Below, one piece after another: positions 16,795-25,895 of a DNA stretch of 64,000 bases; the stretch's first letter is position 1; each line of letters opens with the position of its first letter. The notes below the pieces were generated by a model that ran no database searches, was not told the origin of the DNA, and saw only the letters and a list, made by a program, of their open reading frames with translations. Source of the stretch: Candidatus Aenigmatarchaeota archaeon (GTDB lineage: Archaea; Aenigmatarchaeota; Aenigmatarchaeia; CG10238-14; SCSR01); contig JAUWZS010000002.1 of assembly GCA_030615205.1 (NCBI GenBank), positions 62,001 through 126,000 on the forward strand, read 5' to 3'. A program made the position numbers and the translations under genes.

Positions 16795-18018
16795 ATGGTC
16801 GTGTTCGAAAAAGCATTTCTTCAGTTCTTAGGCGGTGATGCGTGGGGCAACATTCTGTGGTTCGCGGTTTTTATAATCTTTATGCTTTTTTATCCGAGGC
16901 TTATGATTGTGCAGATGCTTTGGAAGCTTGAGCAAGTTGCGCGGTTGATTGAGGGAATGACAAAAAAAGGTAAGAATATTGTCATCCGTCGTATATCAAA
17001 GAACCCGAAAAGAAAATTGAAAGAAGAAGTCAGCAATTTTTTGGAATTTTTCATGATACAGCCTGTGAGCTTAGACCCATATGGAATAATCAAAAAGCTT
17101 GAGCATATGGTGAATATGTCTGATGCACGATTCAAGTATTTTGTGGATCAAGTCGCGCCACGAATGGACGAAGAATCAAAGCGCAACGTGAGGATGGGTC
17201 TGTCGGGCGCTGTATCACTGAATCAAATTGCAAAGATTGTGCGGCATTTTGTTGAGCTTGTAAGAAAAACAAAAAACCTCCAGCTTGCGCTTGTTTTGCA
17301 GATGCAGCTTCCTTTGATAGAGCGTTTGTCCAAAGCCCTGCTGAAAGGAACAGAAGCTCTAACAAACGGCTGGCCCATAGGCGACGGTATTGGCTGCTTG
17401 GCCGTAGCGCATCTTGTAGGCACAAGTAGATTAAAAGAAGTTGAGAAAGATACAATGCTTGCTACAAAGCGCATCGCAGGCCGCAAAGTTTTCATTCTGA
17501 GGGCAAAAGGTCCAGGTGGTAGGCTTGGAAAAATCGGCAAAGCCACTGAAAAGCTAATGAAACGAAATAAAATCGCAAAGATAATAACAATCGATGCTTC
17601 TGCCAAGCTCGAGGGAGAAAAAACTGGAAAAGTTGCTGAAGGCGTGGGCGTCGCGATAGGCGGTATAGGCGTGGACAGGTCATATATAGAGAACATCGCT
17701 GTTAAGAAGAACATACCATTGGATTCGGTTGTTATAAAAATGAGCCAAGAAGAAGCAATACAGCCAGTAAAATCCGAAGTCCTCGCATCAATACCACGCG
17801 TGCTAAACATAGTAAAAGAAAGGATAAAAGCTACAAAGCGCAGAGGCGCTATACTCGTTGTGGGCGTGGGCAACACATGCGGAATAGGCAACAACAAAGC
17901 CGAAGCAGAAAAATCTGAGAAGCTGGCAAGAAAAATCCTGAAAACCGTTAAAAAGCGCGAAGAGAAGCTCAAGAAGGAAAAGAAAAATAGATGGAAGAAT
18001 TTGTTCTGGGGCAGTTGA
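16795..18018 (+). CDS. DUF1512 family membrane protein
   Basis: 407 aa. One N-terminal membrane helix (ILWFAVFIIFMLFYPRLMIV), then the conserved archaeal DUF1512 body: EFFMIQPVSLDPYGIIKKLEHM, NGWPIGDGIGCLAVAHLVG, FILRAKGPGGRLGKIGKATEKL and a Gly-rich end VVGVGNTCGIGNNKAEAEK. Function unknown, widely conserved in archaea. The C-terminal half resembles a hydrolase-like alpha/beta domain. Confidence 0.85.
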   Translation: MVVFEKAFLQFLGGDAWGNILWFAVFIIFMLFYPRLMIVQMLWKLEQVARLIEGMTKKGKNIVIRRISKNPKRKLKEEVSNFLEFFMIQPVSLDPYGIIKKLEHMVNMSDARFKYFVDQVAPRMDEESKRNVRMGLSGAVSLNQIAKIVRHFVELVRKTKNLQLALVLQMQLPLIERLSKALLKGTEALTNGWPIGDGIGCLAVAHLVGTSRLKEVEKDTMLATKRIAGRKVFILRAKGPGGRLGKIGKATEKLMKRNKIAKIITIDASAKLEGEKTGKVAEGVGVAIGGIGVDRSYIENIAVKKNIPLDSVVIKMSQEEAIQPVKSEVLASIPRVLNIVKERIKATKRRGAILVVGVGNTCGIGNNKAEAEKSEKLARKILKTVKKREEKLKKEKKNRWKNLFWGS

Positions 18019-18093
18019 AGAGTTAAATAAAATTTTAACTCAAATTAAAAATCCTTAACGCACTTAAATCTTTTATTTAATAATTTAGTTCTG

Positions 18094-18399
18094 ATGACAA
18101 AGACGGAAGATTTCTTTAGAAGCTTAACTGCTAGAAAAGGAGTCAGGTTGATGGCTCTTTATTACTTAGTCATTCATATGGGAACATATATGCAACAAAG
18201 CCAACTAGCAAAATTAATTGGGTGTCATCCGCAGTCTGTTAGAGCTGCAATTGATCCTTTAAAAGAGCATGAAATATGGAAAGGATATATTGAGGTTGAA
18301 AAAATTGGAACTCTTGTGGCATATCGAGCTATTGAAGGAAAACCAACCAACTTATTGAGAGATGCTGTTCAACTTGTGAGAAATGAATACGGCGAATAA
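18094..18399 (+). CDS. Small winged-helix DNA-binding protein
   Basis: 101 aa. QQSQLAKLIGCHPQSVRAAIDPLKEHEIW is a helix-turn-helix with recognition helix HPQSVRAAIDPL followed by a wing-like strand pair (YIEVEKIGTLVAYRAI). It is probably a transcription regulator. A possible leaderless start is preceded by TTTATTTAATAA. Confidence 0.65.
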   Translation: MTKTEDFFRSLTARKGVRLMALYYLVIHMGTYMQQSQLAKLIGCHPQSVRAAIDPLKEHEIWKGYIEVEKIGTLVAYRAIEGKPTNLLRDAVQLVRNEYGE

Positions 18400-18441
18400 T
18401 TCTTACAGATTCAAATTTCGCCTCTTTTTTCAAGGAAATCC

Positions 18442-19731
18442 TTAACCCACTTTTTCCAATTCATGCAGCGCTTTTTGCGGATTGAAGCAATAAAGGATCT
18501 TGTTGAACTTTTTCTTGAATGCGATTATGTCGTACTTTATCCGTTCGGTCGGCTCCTTGTCGATCATCGCACGTTTCCAGAATTCTGCTACTGTTGCCAT
18601 ATCAGGCTCTTTCATTCCCCATCGTGTAAGCTCTTGCACGCCCAACCGTATGCCAGACGGATTGTGCGTGGCGTCGTGCGGACTGTCTTGCGGCAGAGCC
18701 ATCTTATTGCAGATTATGTTGCAGCGTGCCAGTTGTTTGGCAACATACTGTCCACCGCCGTGTTTCCTGACATCGAGTATGAGCTGGTGGCTTTCTGTAA
18801 ATCCTAAATGCGGACAAAGTACTTTAAAACCACGATCGAACAGCGCACGTCCCAGGGCTTTTGCATTTTTCACAACCTGCTCTGCGTACGCTCGGCCGAA
18901 TTTATTCATTTCAAGCGCAGTTATTGCAAGCGCAGGGAAACGGTGGATGTGCGTATTGCTGAGCGTACCCGGAAAAATAGCAGTATCAATCTTTTTCCAA
19001 TCTTCATGAAGCAGTTTGTAATTCCCGATAATGATTCCGCCTTGTGGTCCTTGGAATGTTTTGTGCGTTGATGATGTGATGATGTCTGCTCCTTCGTCGA
19101 ACGGCCTTTGGAAAACTTTGTTGTATACCAGACCGAAAACATGCGCAGCATCGTATATTATTTTGATCTTCGGATTGATTTGCTCTTTTATCTCGCGGAT
19201 CGGCTCTGGGAAAAGAAACATCGAAGCACCAAGCATAACAAGCTTCGGACTAGCTTTTTTAATAATCTCCACTGTTTTGTCGACATCTATGTTCATGGTT
19301 GCTACATTAAACGCAACATCCACATTCTTCAATCCACGTATGCCAGCAACGCCCCACCTGGTGTGGCTGATGTGGGCACCGTTCGGTATACCCAAACCAA
19401 CAATTATATCGCCTGGTTTTGTAAGCGCAGCGTAAATTATAAGGTTTGCAATTGCGCCTGAAATCGGCCTCACATCTGCATATCGCGTGATGAAATTCTT
19501 CCTAAAAAGCTCGTTGCATATCTCCTCGATCTCATAAGAAAACTTCGTGCCTTCATAATGCCGTTCAGGTCCGCTGTGCTCATTGTAGCGTCCCTCGAAG
19601 TCTGACACAAAAAGACGTTCAGCAAGTGGTGACATCAAGCTTTCTGATGCGATCAAGTTGACGCACTGCTCCCTGCGCCATTTGTTCTGCAGATTTACAA
19701 TCTCTATAACACGTCGCCTATCTGTATCCAT
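18442..19731 (-). CDS. glyA: Serine hydroxymethyltransferase
   Basis: 429 aa. Archaeal-type SHMT: N-terminal NLIASESLMSPLAERLFVSDFEGRYNEH, PISGAIANLIIYAAL, DAAHVFGLVYN, and the PLP-lysine motif TSSTHKTFQGPQGGIIIG. It interconverts serine and glycine with a pterin C1 carrier. Together with ThyX and the purine genes it supplies one-carbon and nucleotide metabolism. Confidence 0.95.
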   Translation of the reverse strand: MDTDRRRVIEIVNLQNKWRREQCVNLIASESLMSPLAERLFVSDFEGRYNEHSGPERHYEGTKFSYEIEEICNELFRKNFITRYADVRPISGAIANLIIYAALTKPGDIIVGLGIPNGAHISHTRWGVAGIRGLKNVDVAFNVATMNIDVDKTVEIIKKASPKLVMLGASMFLFPEPIREIKEQINPKIKIIYDAAHVFGLVYNKVFQRPFDEGADIITSSTHKTFQGPQGGIIIGNYKLLHEDWKKIDTAIFPGTLSNTHIHRFPALAITALEMNKFGRAYAEQVVKNAKALGRALFDRGFKVLCPHLGFTESHQLILDVRKHGGGQYVAKQLARCNIICNKMALPQDSPHDATHNPSGIRLGVQELTRWGMKEPDMATVAEFWKRAMIDKEPTERIKYDIIAFKKKFNKILYCFNPQKALHELEKVG

Positions 19732-19817
19732 AAAAAGCCTCTCCTGCTTGTTTTTTTATAGGAATTAACTTATTTATTTTTGAAGCGTGAGTCGCAGAAT
19801 ATTTAAAGATATTAAAT

Positions 19818-19973
19818 CTACTTCTTGAAAAATCTAAGCCAGGCATAAGCAGTAAAAGCTAAAGCCGCGATAACTAAAATAATTCCTGCTGTTTCTTTTT
19901 CCATCCATTGCAACAAAAGCGCGATACCGACAATAAACATTATTGTATCTCTTATCAATCCTTTCCAACCCAT
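19818..19973 (-). CDS. 51-aa two-helix membrane protein
   Basis: This frame is absent from the ORF track, which lists an unlikely shadow here. It reads MGWKGLIRDTIMFIVGIALL, a short hinge QWMEKETAG, then IILVIAALAFTAYAWLRFFKK: a clean helical hairpin with a basic end. AAGGTG stands just upstream of the ATG. No family recognised. It is divergent from thyX. Confidence 0.6.
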   Translation of the reverse strand: MGWKGLIRDTIMFIVGIALLLQWMEKETAGIILVIAALAFTAYAWLRFFKK

Positions 19974-20028
19974 AGGAACACCTTACAAAAACATATATTG
20001 TTAAATTAAAGTTAATAAATAAGATACC

Positions 20029-21438
20029 ATGAAAAAACTCTCTCAATGTATAAAAGTGGATATGATTGATTATGCGCCCAAGTTAGAAAGCGCTGGGCCA
20101 GACAAGATTGTGGCTACGAGCGGTGTGCTAACAACGAAAATGGAGAATTTCAAAGAGATGTTAGAGCGCATAGACGACAAAGTCCTCAAAGGATTCCACA
20201 ACGAGGCAACAAGACGCGGACATGCTTCTTTGACAACATCAGTGAATTTTTATTTTTGGATAGAAGGCAGCAGGATATCAGATTTCTATTTTTCAAGTTT
20301 CCCGTTCGGTTCTTACCTAGTGTTCAGCTCCAGGAGAATCGAAATAGGGCCAGAGAGCATGATCATCCCAGATTCTATAGCAGAATCACAGTTTAAAGAT
20401 GAATATGAAAAAGTCTGCAAAACATTAATCGACCTGTACAATAAAGTAAAAGAAAAGAAAGGCATTGACTACGCGAGGCGAATACTTCCGATAGGTTTTG
20501 TCTCCCGGCTTTTTTTCAACCTGCCCCTGCAAGTGGTTTTGGGAATAATAAAGGAAGCCAGAGAAGACAATCAACGAAAAAGCCCCACAATGCCAAAAGA
20601 GATTGTAGAAATCGCCAATAGCCTAGAAGATTGCATAAGGTCCCGCACGAACTATTTGGCAGACGCATCACTAAAACTACCGTACGACACAAATTTTCCG
20701 CATCCTGATTTGTTCAAAGGCGATATCGAGTTTAAGACTCCAGAAACAAAAATTCTGTCAAAAGATGAAAAATTAGAGAAAATATTGGCTGAAACAAAAG
20801 AGAAATTGACAGCACTAAAAGACTCAAACAACATAACTAAATCTGCAGAAATATGGAAGGAATTCGTGGAAAAAATCCAGAACAAAATTTTGGTAGAGGC
20901 AAATATCATAAGTTCTTTGTCAGCTTGGAACGATATCAAACGGCACAGGTCAGTCAGGCAAAAAGTTGAATCAATCTATCATGCTGCAGACAGGTGCATA
21001 AAAAAATCGGATAACTGGAATGATGATTATTTTTACATGCCGCCAGTAGAAAATGAAGAATTGAAAGGACAGATTATTGCTGCGTATAAAGAAGCGCTGC
21101 GGCTTTATGAGAAAATGGTTAACAAGGGCATCGAGAAGCGGGATGCAATTTATATAATTCCTCATGCGATAAATTTGGGCATACATATGTTCTTGGACGG
21201 GTATCATATTTTCGATCCGTTCGGTTTTCTGGGCATCCGGACATGCACCACTACTGACCATGAAGTCACGAAAATAGCTAATAGAATAATGAATGAATTG
21301 AGAAAGGAACTGCCTGTAATCAGCGATTTTGTCGGGCCAAAATGCAAACTCGGCTACTGCCCGGAAAGGAACTTCTGCGGACTGATTAAAAGATTTGTAA
21401 AAGATTACGACGAAAAATTGCACGCAGGGTTTCAATAG
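20029..21438 (+). CDS. ThyX-like FAD-dependent thymidylate synthase, two-domain
   Basis: 469 aa, about twice a single ThyX (220-250 aa). The first half has a ThyX frame (RRGHASLTTSVNFYFWIEG) but the substrate motif is replaced by SFPFGSYLVFSSRRI. The second half has the canonical R-H-R-x7-S motif (KRHRSVRQKVES) plus the C-terminal HMFLDGYHIF..FLGIRTCTTTDHEVTKIANRIMNELRKELP and the final GPKCKLGYCPE. ThyX makes dTMP from dUMP using FADH2 and methylene-folate. The arrangement suggests a fused pseudo-dimer with one working motif. Confidence 0.78.
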   Translation: MKKLSQCIKVDMIDYAPKLESAGPDKIVATSGVLTTKMENFKEMLERIDDKVLKGFHNEATRRGHASLTTSVNFYFWIEGSRISDFYFSSFPFGSYLVFSSRRIEIGPESMIIPDSIAESQFKDEYEKVCKTLIDLYNKVKEKKGIDYARRILPIGFVSRLFFNLPLQVVLGIIKEAREDNQRKSPTMPKEIVEIANSLEDCIRSRTNYLADASLKLPYDTNFPHPDLFKGDIEFKTPETKILSKDEKLEKILAETKEKLTALKDSNNITKSAEIWKEFVEKIQNKILVEANIISSLSAWNDIKRHRSVRQKVESIYHAADRCIKKSDNWNDDYFYMPPVENEELKGQIIAAYKEALRLYEKMVNKGIEKRDAIYIIPHAINLGIHMFLDGYHIFDPFGFLGIRTCTTTDHEVTKIANRIMNELRKELPVISDFVGPKCKLGYCPERNFCGLIKRFVKDYDEKLHAGFQ

Positions 21439-21473
21439 TTTCTTTGAAATGCCCAGGATGAGCTTCGAATACA

Positions 21474-21626
21474 TTATACTGATTCTGGAATATAACCCGC
21501 CTTTCTTATTATATCTTTTGCCATTTCACTTGCTGATAAAATACCTGATGCTACTGGATCTCTAGTACTATATCTCCTGATTTCATCATAAAGGGCATTT
21601 TGTTTCATTGTTCTTTTTTCTATCAT
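21474..21626 (-). CDS. Hypothetical 50-aa protein
   Basis: Below the ORF-track cutoff. It reads MIEKRTMKQNALYDEIRRYS through SASEMAKDIIRKAGYIPESV, helical and charged, with a start preceded by GTGATAAA. The composition is coding-like and it fills an otherwise empty 280-nt gap between thyX and the kinase-like gene. No family recognised. Confidence 0.45.
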   Translation of the reverse strand: MIEKRTMKQNALYDEIRRYSTRDPVASGILSASEMAKDIIRKAGYIPESV

Positions 21627-21719
21627 TTTATCACTAAAAATTAAATGGTTGTTAAAGTTTAAGTTTTAATACCTACCGAAAATATAACTATTAAAAATGA
21701 GTGTAAGAAATTTTATAAT

Positions 21720-22289
21720 TTAACCAGCGAATATTTTTTTCATAACTTCGTTGATTTTTTGTTCAAGCTGCTCAGGTGAATCATTATTCTCAATCTTAAA
21801 ATCAGCCATCCCGATGCATGCTGCAACATGCTGACCGTGTGCAGGCTCTCCTTCACCTTTATCTCGTTTGTCAAGTTGTACGAATTCTTCGAGTGTTGCC
21901 AGGTCTTTTGGTCCGGCTCTCCTTTTGGTCCGCTCAAACCTCACTTCTGTCTGGGCGTCAATTGCTATAAGTTTGAAATTCCCGCCGAATTTCTTTTTCA
22001 GGTATTCGATCTCACCTGGGTTGCGTATGCCGTCAACAATTATCATTTCTTTATCCCTTGGCAGATACTCGATCGCAAGCAGTGCAAGAATATGAGCTCC
22101 GTACTTTTGTCGCATCTCGTTTCCCATGTCCTGCAGCGTGATCCTGTTTAGCGTGCCCCGTTTTTTTTCGATTTCAGCGCGTATCATATCAGAAAGCGTA
22201 ACATGGTAACAATTAAATTTACGCAGTATGAAATGCTTTGCAGTGTTTTTGCCTGAGCCGAGCGTACCTGTAAGTCCGACAACCTTCAT
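21720..22289 (-). CDS. UPF0200-type P-loop nucleotide kinase-like protein
   Basis: 189 aa. Walker A GLTGTLGSGKNTAKHFI (N for the usual Ser/Thr position), DMIRAEIEKKRGTLNRITLQDMGNEMRQKYG, and IIVDGIRNPGEIEYLKKKFG match the archaeal UPF0200/dephospho-CoA-kinase-like family. RFERTKRRAGPKD is the LID-like region. The substrate is uncertain. Confidence 0.8.
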   Translation of the reverse strand: MKVVGLTGTLGSGKNTAKHFILRKFNCYHVTLSDMIRAEIEKKRGTLNRITLQDMGNEMRQKYGAHILALLAIEYLPRDKEMIIVDGIRNPGEIEYLKKKFGGNFKLIAIDAQTEVRFERTKRRAGPKDLATLEEFVQLDKRDKGEGEPAHGQHVAACIGMADFKIENNDSPEQLEQKINEVMKKIFAG

Positions 22290-22433
22290 TGAATCACTTT
22301 CGAATCACGATTATTTCTCAACCACGATTATTTTTCTTTAGTTCTTCAACTATTTCTTTGTTTCCTAAAAAGAAGTAAAAAAATATAAATAAATCTGCTT
22401 TTTTTTGTTGTTTTGTTTGTTATTTATTCTATT

Positions 22434-22604
22434 TTATAGGTCAGCGCCTCTTAATGTCTTCCTTCCGTTTGCTTTAGCCCTGTCTGAAGCACGCTTTACT
22501 TTCCATGTTATTCTTTCGTCAAGAGCTTTCCAAAAGTCTCCGCTTATTCGCATCTTGCGCTTCTTAACTAGAGTTTTAATAGAAGACTTGACAGCTAATG
22601 CCAT
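22434..22604 (-). CDS. Mini histone-fold-like DNA-binding protein
   Basis: 56 aa, below the track cutoff, with a strong GGAGGTG site 7 nt before its ATG. The last half, DFWKALDERITWKVKRASDR then AKANGRKTLRGADL, resembles helix 2, loop 2 and helix 3 of archaeal histones (RKT..A..D). The N-terminus VKSSIKTLVKKRKMRI is basic. It would be a shortened or DUF1931-like histone relative. It is divergent from L10e. Confidence 0.6.
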   Translation of the reverse strand: MALAVKSSIKTLVKKRKMRISGDFWKALDERITWKVKRASDRAKANGRKTLRGADL

Positions 22605-22698
22605 TATTCCACCTCCAAAATTAAGGTTATTTAATTTCTTAGTTTAGGCGCTATTTAAATGTGTTTTTTCATGTTTTCTAGAATGAATGATGAGATTT

Positions 22699-22715
22699 TC
22701 GGCGTTTCTTACCGA
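22699..22715. promoter_or_regulatory. 17-nt inverted-repeat motif, copy A (upstream of L10e)
   Basis: TCGGCGTTTCTTACCGA: TCGG and CCGA arms around 9 nt. It lies just upstream of the L10e TATA-like region (TTTTTATATG) and between L10e and the divergent mini-histone gene. Identical copies occur at 23332 and 28439. It is probably a protein-binding site. Confidence 0.6.
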
Positions 22716-22771
22716 CACAACACAAACACAAATTTTTATATGCTTAAATTCGATAAAATAAAAGTGGTTTT

Positions 22772-23293
22772 ATGGGATTAAGACCTGGAAGAGTATTAAA
22801 GGGAAAGAAAAGACCGTGGACACGCGTGTCCAAGACTAAGCCTAGAAAGAGTTATGTAGTCGGCGTGCCGTATCCGAAAATACATGTTTTTGAGATGGGA
22901 AATAAAGAAGGCAAGTTCGACCGTGAGGTCTTTCTCGTTTCGAGGGATGATGTACAAATACGGGATAATGCGCTTGAGTCTGCTCGAATAGTCTCACATA
23001 AGTTTTTGGAAACTAAGCTTGGCGGCTCTAACAACTATTTTTACAAAATACTCGTATATCCACACAATGTGATCAGGGAGCATAGTATAGCAACAGGAGC
23101 AGGTGCAGACAGGTATTCGCAAGGTATGGCTCATGCGTTCGGCAAGCCCGTGGGCAGAGCTGCGATAGTAAAGGCTGGCCAGAAAATAATAATGGTAAGA
23201 GTCAATAAAGAACACGTGGAGACAGCCAAGCAAGCCCTCAAGCGCGCAAGCAGCAAAGTACGATGCAGGACAAGAATTGAAATCAAAGAATAA
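22772..23293 (+). CDS. rpl10e: 50S ribosomal protein L10e (uL16)
   Basis: 173 aa, normal length. MGLRPGRVLKGKKRPWTRVS, YVVGVPYPKIHVFEMGNKEG, and RIVSHKFLETKLGGSNNYFYKILVYPHNVIREHSIATGAGADRYSQGM are typical of archaeal L10e, the uL16 homologue that contacts the A-site tRNA on the large subunit. A 17-nt motif and TATA box lie upstream. Confidence 0.96.
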   Translation: MGLRPGRVLKGKKRPWTRVSKTKPRKSYVVGVPYPKIHVFEMGNKEGKFDREVFLVSRDDVQIRDNALESARIVSHKFLETKLGGSNNYFYKILVYPHNVIREHSIATGAGADRYSQGMAHAFGKPVGRAAIVKAGQKIIMVRVNKEHVETAKQALKRASSKVRCRTRIEIKE

Positions 23294-23331
23294 ACTTTTT
23301 CTAAATTTTCAAGTTCTAATTACCACTATTT

Positions 23332-23348
23332 TCGGCGTTTCTTACCGA
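23332..23348. promoter_or_regulatory. 17-nt inverted-repeat motif, copy B (upstream of ppsA)
   Basis: Identical to copy A including the preceding ATTT. It lies about 66 nt upstream of the ppsA start and shortly before a TATA-like CTTTTTAACTA. Its position relative to the promoter is like copy A. Confidence 0.6.
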
Positions 23349-23414
23349 GAACAGACACAACCTAATCTTTTTAACTAATTTAATTTAGAAAACCCAAAAA
23401 TTACTAAGATACCT

Positions 23415-25895
23415 ATGACTGTGAAGAGTGTGCAGGATACAAAAGTGATGAAATATATCCTTTGGTTTGATGAGCTTGACAAATCTTCTATAAATCTGGC
23501 TGGCGGGAAAGGCGCGAATCTCGGAGAGATGGTCGCGATAAAACTGCCGATTCCTGGTGGATTTGTAGTAACCACTGCAGCGTTTGAGCACTTTATAAAA
23601 ATGAACAGGCTTGATTCGAAGATAAATGAACTTGTACGAGCGTGCAAGGTCGATGACATTGAGAAATTAAATGAAACATCCAAGCGAATAAAAAGGCGGA
23701 TAATGGAAGCAGACTGCCCGCTGAGCGTAAAGCAAGAGATAACCAGAGCGTACAAGGAGATGTCATATTCACGTGATATAAGAATACCAGCAATATTGGG
23801 TCTTATCTCAGCTGGTCGTGAGATGGCGATTGTTGCTGTGCGCAGCTCTGCGACAACAGAGGATCTGGCAACAGCGAGTTTTGCAGGACAACAAGCAAGC
23901 TTCCTGAATGTGAAAGGTGTGAAATATCTGCTGGACGCGATTAAGCGCTGTTGGGCATCGCTGTACGAGTCGCGTGCGATTTTCTATCGGGCCAAGAAGG
24001 GGTTCAAAAGCTCGAGCATAGCTGTTATTATTCAGCGGATGATAAATGCGGACAAAGCAGGCGTGACTTTTACTGTTCACCCGAGCACTGGTGAGAATGT
24101 TATTGTGCACGAGGCCTGCTGGGGACTAGGTGAATCGCTTGTCCTCGGCAAAATCACTCCAGATAGGTATATTATATCAAAAGAAGACGGCAAAATCATC
24201 AAAAAAGAAATAGGAATGAAAGAGACCATGCACATCCGCGACATCGGCACAGAACGCACAGTCGAAATACGTGTGCCAGAAGAAAAAAGGAATATGCAAA
24301 TTCTTTCAGAACGTGAGCTTGCTGGGCTGACCAAGTACGCAATCGCAATCGAAGAGCATTACGGCACACCGCAGGACATCGAATGGGCAGTCAGAGGTTC
24401 GAAAATATACATACTCCAAACAAGACCTGTAACAACAGTGCCAAAGAAAAAAATTGTGGCTAAAAAAGACGTTGGAAAAATAAAAGAAGAAATATTTTTG
24501 AAAGGAATTGCTGCATCGCCTGGGATCGCATCAGGTCCTGTTAAAATTATAAGCTCAACAGAAGATGCTGGGAAAATAGTAAAGGGGGATGTTCTAGTAG
24601 CGGAAATGACATCACCCGATCTTGTGCCAACCATGAGCAAATGCGTTGCTATTGTGACAGAAAAGGGCGGTACGACCAGCCATGCCGCAATCGTGTCGCG
24701 TGAGATGGGAATACCTTGCATTGTTGGTACAAAAGATGCCACGCAAAAATTGAAAGACGGCAGCATAGTAACAGTAGATGGAACAAGCGGTGTAATTTAC
24801 AAAGGAAAAGTAGAATTGGGTGCAGAGGCAGAAGCGCGTGTAGCAGAAGTAGGAGAAGATAAAGAATACGTGACTGTGAAACCGAGTGAAAAAGAAAAAG
24901 TAGAAGAAATCGAGAAATTGGAAGAAATGGAAAGAGAGCTGGAAGACCACATAGAAACAATGGAGGAAGAAATCAAAAAACCACTGGAAAAACCAAAAAC
25001 AAAACAAAAACAAAAAACCAAAACAAAAGTTTACATGAATCTTGGCGTGCCTGAGAAAATAGACGAATACAAACAGCTGCCGTTCGAAGGTATAGGACTT
25101 ATGCGTATTGAGTTTATAATCGCTGGACTGGGTACACACCCGAATGCTTTAATCGATGCTGGTTTGGAGCAAAAATACATGGATGCAATTGCAGCTGGGA
25201 TAGAAAAAGTTGCTGCTGCTATCAGTCCGCGGCCGGTTGTTGTGCGTTTCTCTGATTTAAAAACAAACGAATATAGGAACTTGAAAGGCGGTGAGAAATA
25301 CGAGCCACAAGAGGCAAATCCTATGATGGGATGGCGCGGTGCGTCCCGTTATGTAACACCAGAATTTGAGGAAGCATTTAGGCTGGAATGCAGAGCTGTC
25401 AAAAAAGTTCGCGGATGCTATAAAAACGTGTGGGTTATGGTTCCGTTTGTGCGTACCACAGACGAACTTAAAAAATGCCTGAAAATAATGGAGGAAGAGG
25501 GGTTGAAGCGTGGCGTGGATGAGTTGAAAATTTGGATTATGGTTGAGATTCCGAGTGTTATATTCCTTGCTGCTGAATTTGCAAAACTGTGCGATGGTCT
25601 TAGCATAGGAAGCAATGATCTTACACAGTTCATACTCGGTGTGGACAGGGATTCGGAAATTCTCGGCAACCTTGGTTATTTTAACGAGCAGAATAAAGCA
25701 GTGAAAATTGCTATAAAACAGCTTATAAGAGATACTCAGGGCAGCGGTTGCACAGTCAGCATATGCGGCCAAGCGCCAAGCGTATATCCAGAATTCACCA
25801 AGTTCCTAATCAAGGAGGGCATAGATTCCATATCAGTTAATCCTGATGCTGTAGAGAAAACTAGAGAATTAGTCCGTAAATTCACTTCACCCTAA
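23415..25895 (+). CDS. ppsA: Phosphoenolpyruvate synthase
   Basis: 826 aa; ATG 23448 (MKYILWFDELDKSS) is an alternative start. N-terminal ATP-grasp domain (LAGGKGANLGEM, VRSSATTEDLATASFAGQQ), then the phospho-histidine swivel TEKGGTTSHAAIVSREMGIPCIVGT, a highly charged Glu/Lys insertion of about 80 residues, and the PEP/pyruvate barrel (GLMRIEFII, VVRFSDLKTNEY, SIGSNDLTQFILGVDRD, SICGQAPS). It makes PEP from pyruvate, ATP and water for gluconeogenesis, or runs in reverse. The charged coiled insertion between swivel and barrel is unusual. It overlaps the convergent gene by 14 nt. Confidence 0.95.
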   Translation: MTVKSVQDTKVMKYILWFDELDKSSINLAGGKGANLGEMVAIKLPIPGGFVVTTAAFEHFIKMNRLDSKINELVRACKVDDIEKLNETSKRIKRRIMEADCPLSVKQEITRAYKEMSYSRDIRIPAILGLISAGREMAIVAVRSSATTEDLATASFAGQQASFLNVKGVKYLLDAIKRCWASLYESRAIFYRAKKGFKSSSIAVIIQRMINADKAGVTFTVHPSTGENVIVHEACWGLGESLVLGKITPDRYIISKEDGKIIKKEIGMKETMHIRDIGTERTVEIRVPEEKRNMQILSERELAGLTKYAIAIEEHYGTPQDIEWAVRGSKIYILQTRPVTTVPKKKIVAKKDVGKIKEEIFLKGIAASPGIASGPVKIISSTEDAGKIVKGDVLVAEMTSPDLVPTMSKCVAIVTEKGGTTSHAAIVSREMGIPCIVGTKDATQKLKDGSIVTVDGTSGVIYKGKVELGAEAEARVAEVGEDKEYVTVKPSEKEKVEEIEKLEEMERELEDHIETMEEEIKKPLEKPKTKQKQKTKTKVYMNLGVPEKIDEYKQLPFEGIGLMRIEFIIAGLGTHPNALIDAGLEQKYMDAIAAGIEKVAAAISPRPVVVRFSDLKTNEYRNLKGGEKYEPQEANPMMGWRGASRYVTPEFEEAFRLECRAVKKVRGCYKNVWVMVPFVRTTDELKKCLKIMEEEGLKRGVDELKIWIMVEIPSVIFLAAEFAKLCDGLSIGSNDLTQFILGVDRDSEILGNLGYFNEQNKAVKIAIKQLIRDTQGSGCTVSICGQAPSVYPEFTKFLIKEGIDSISVNPDAVEKTRELVRKFTSP

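Noticed and set aside
19834-20046. 70-aa minus ORF listed in the track
   Set aside because: The 51-aa frame with two clean membrane helices in the same place and a ribosome site is more convincing.
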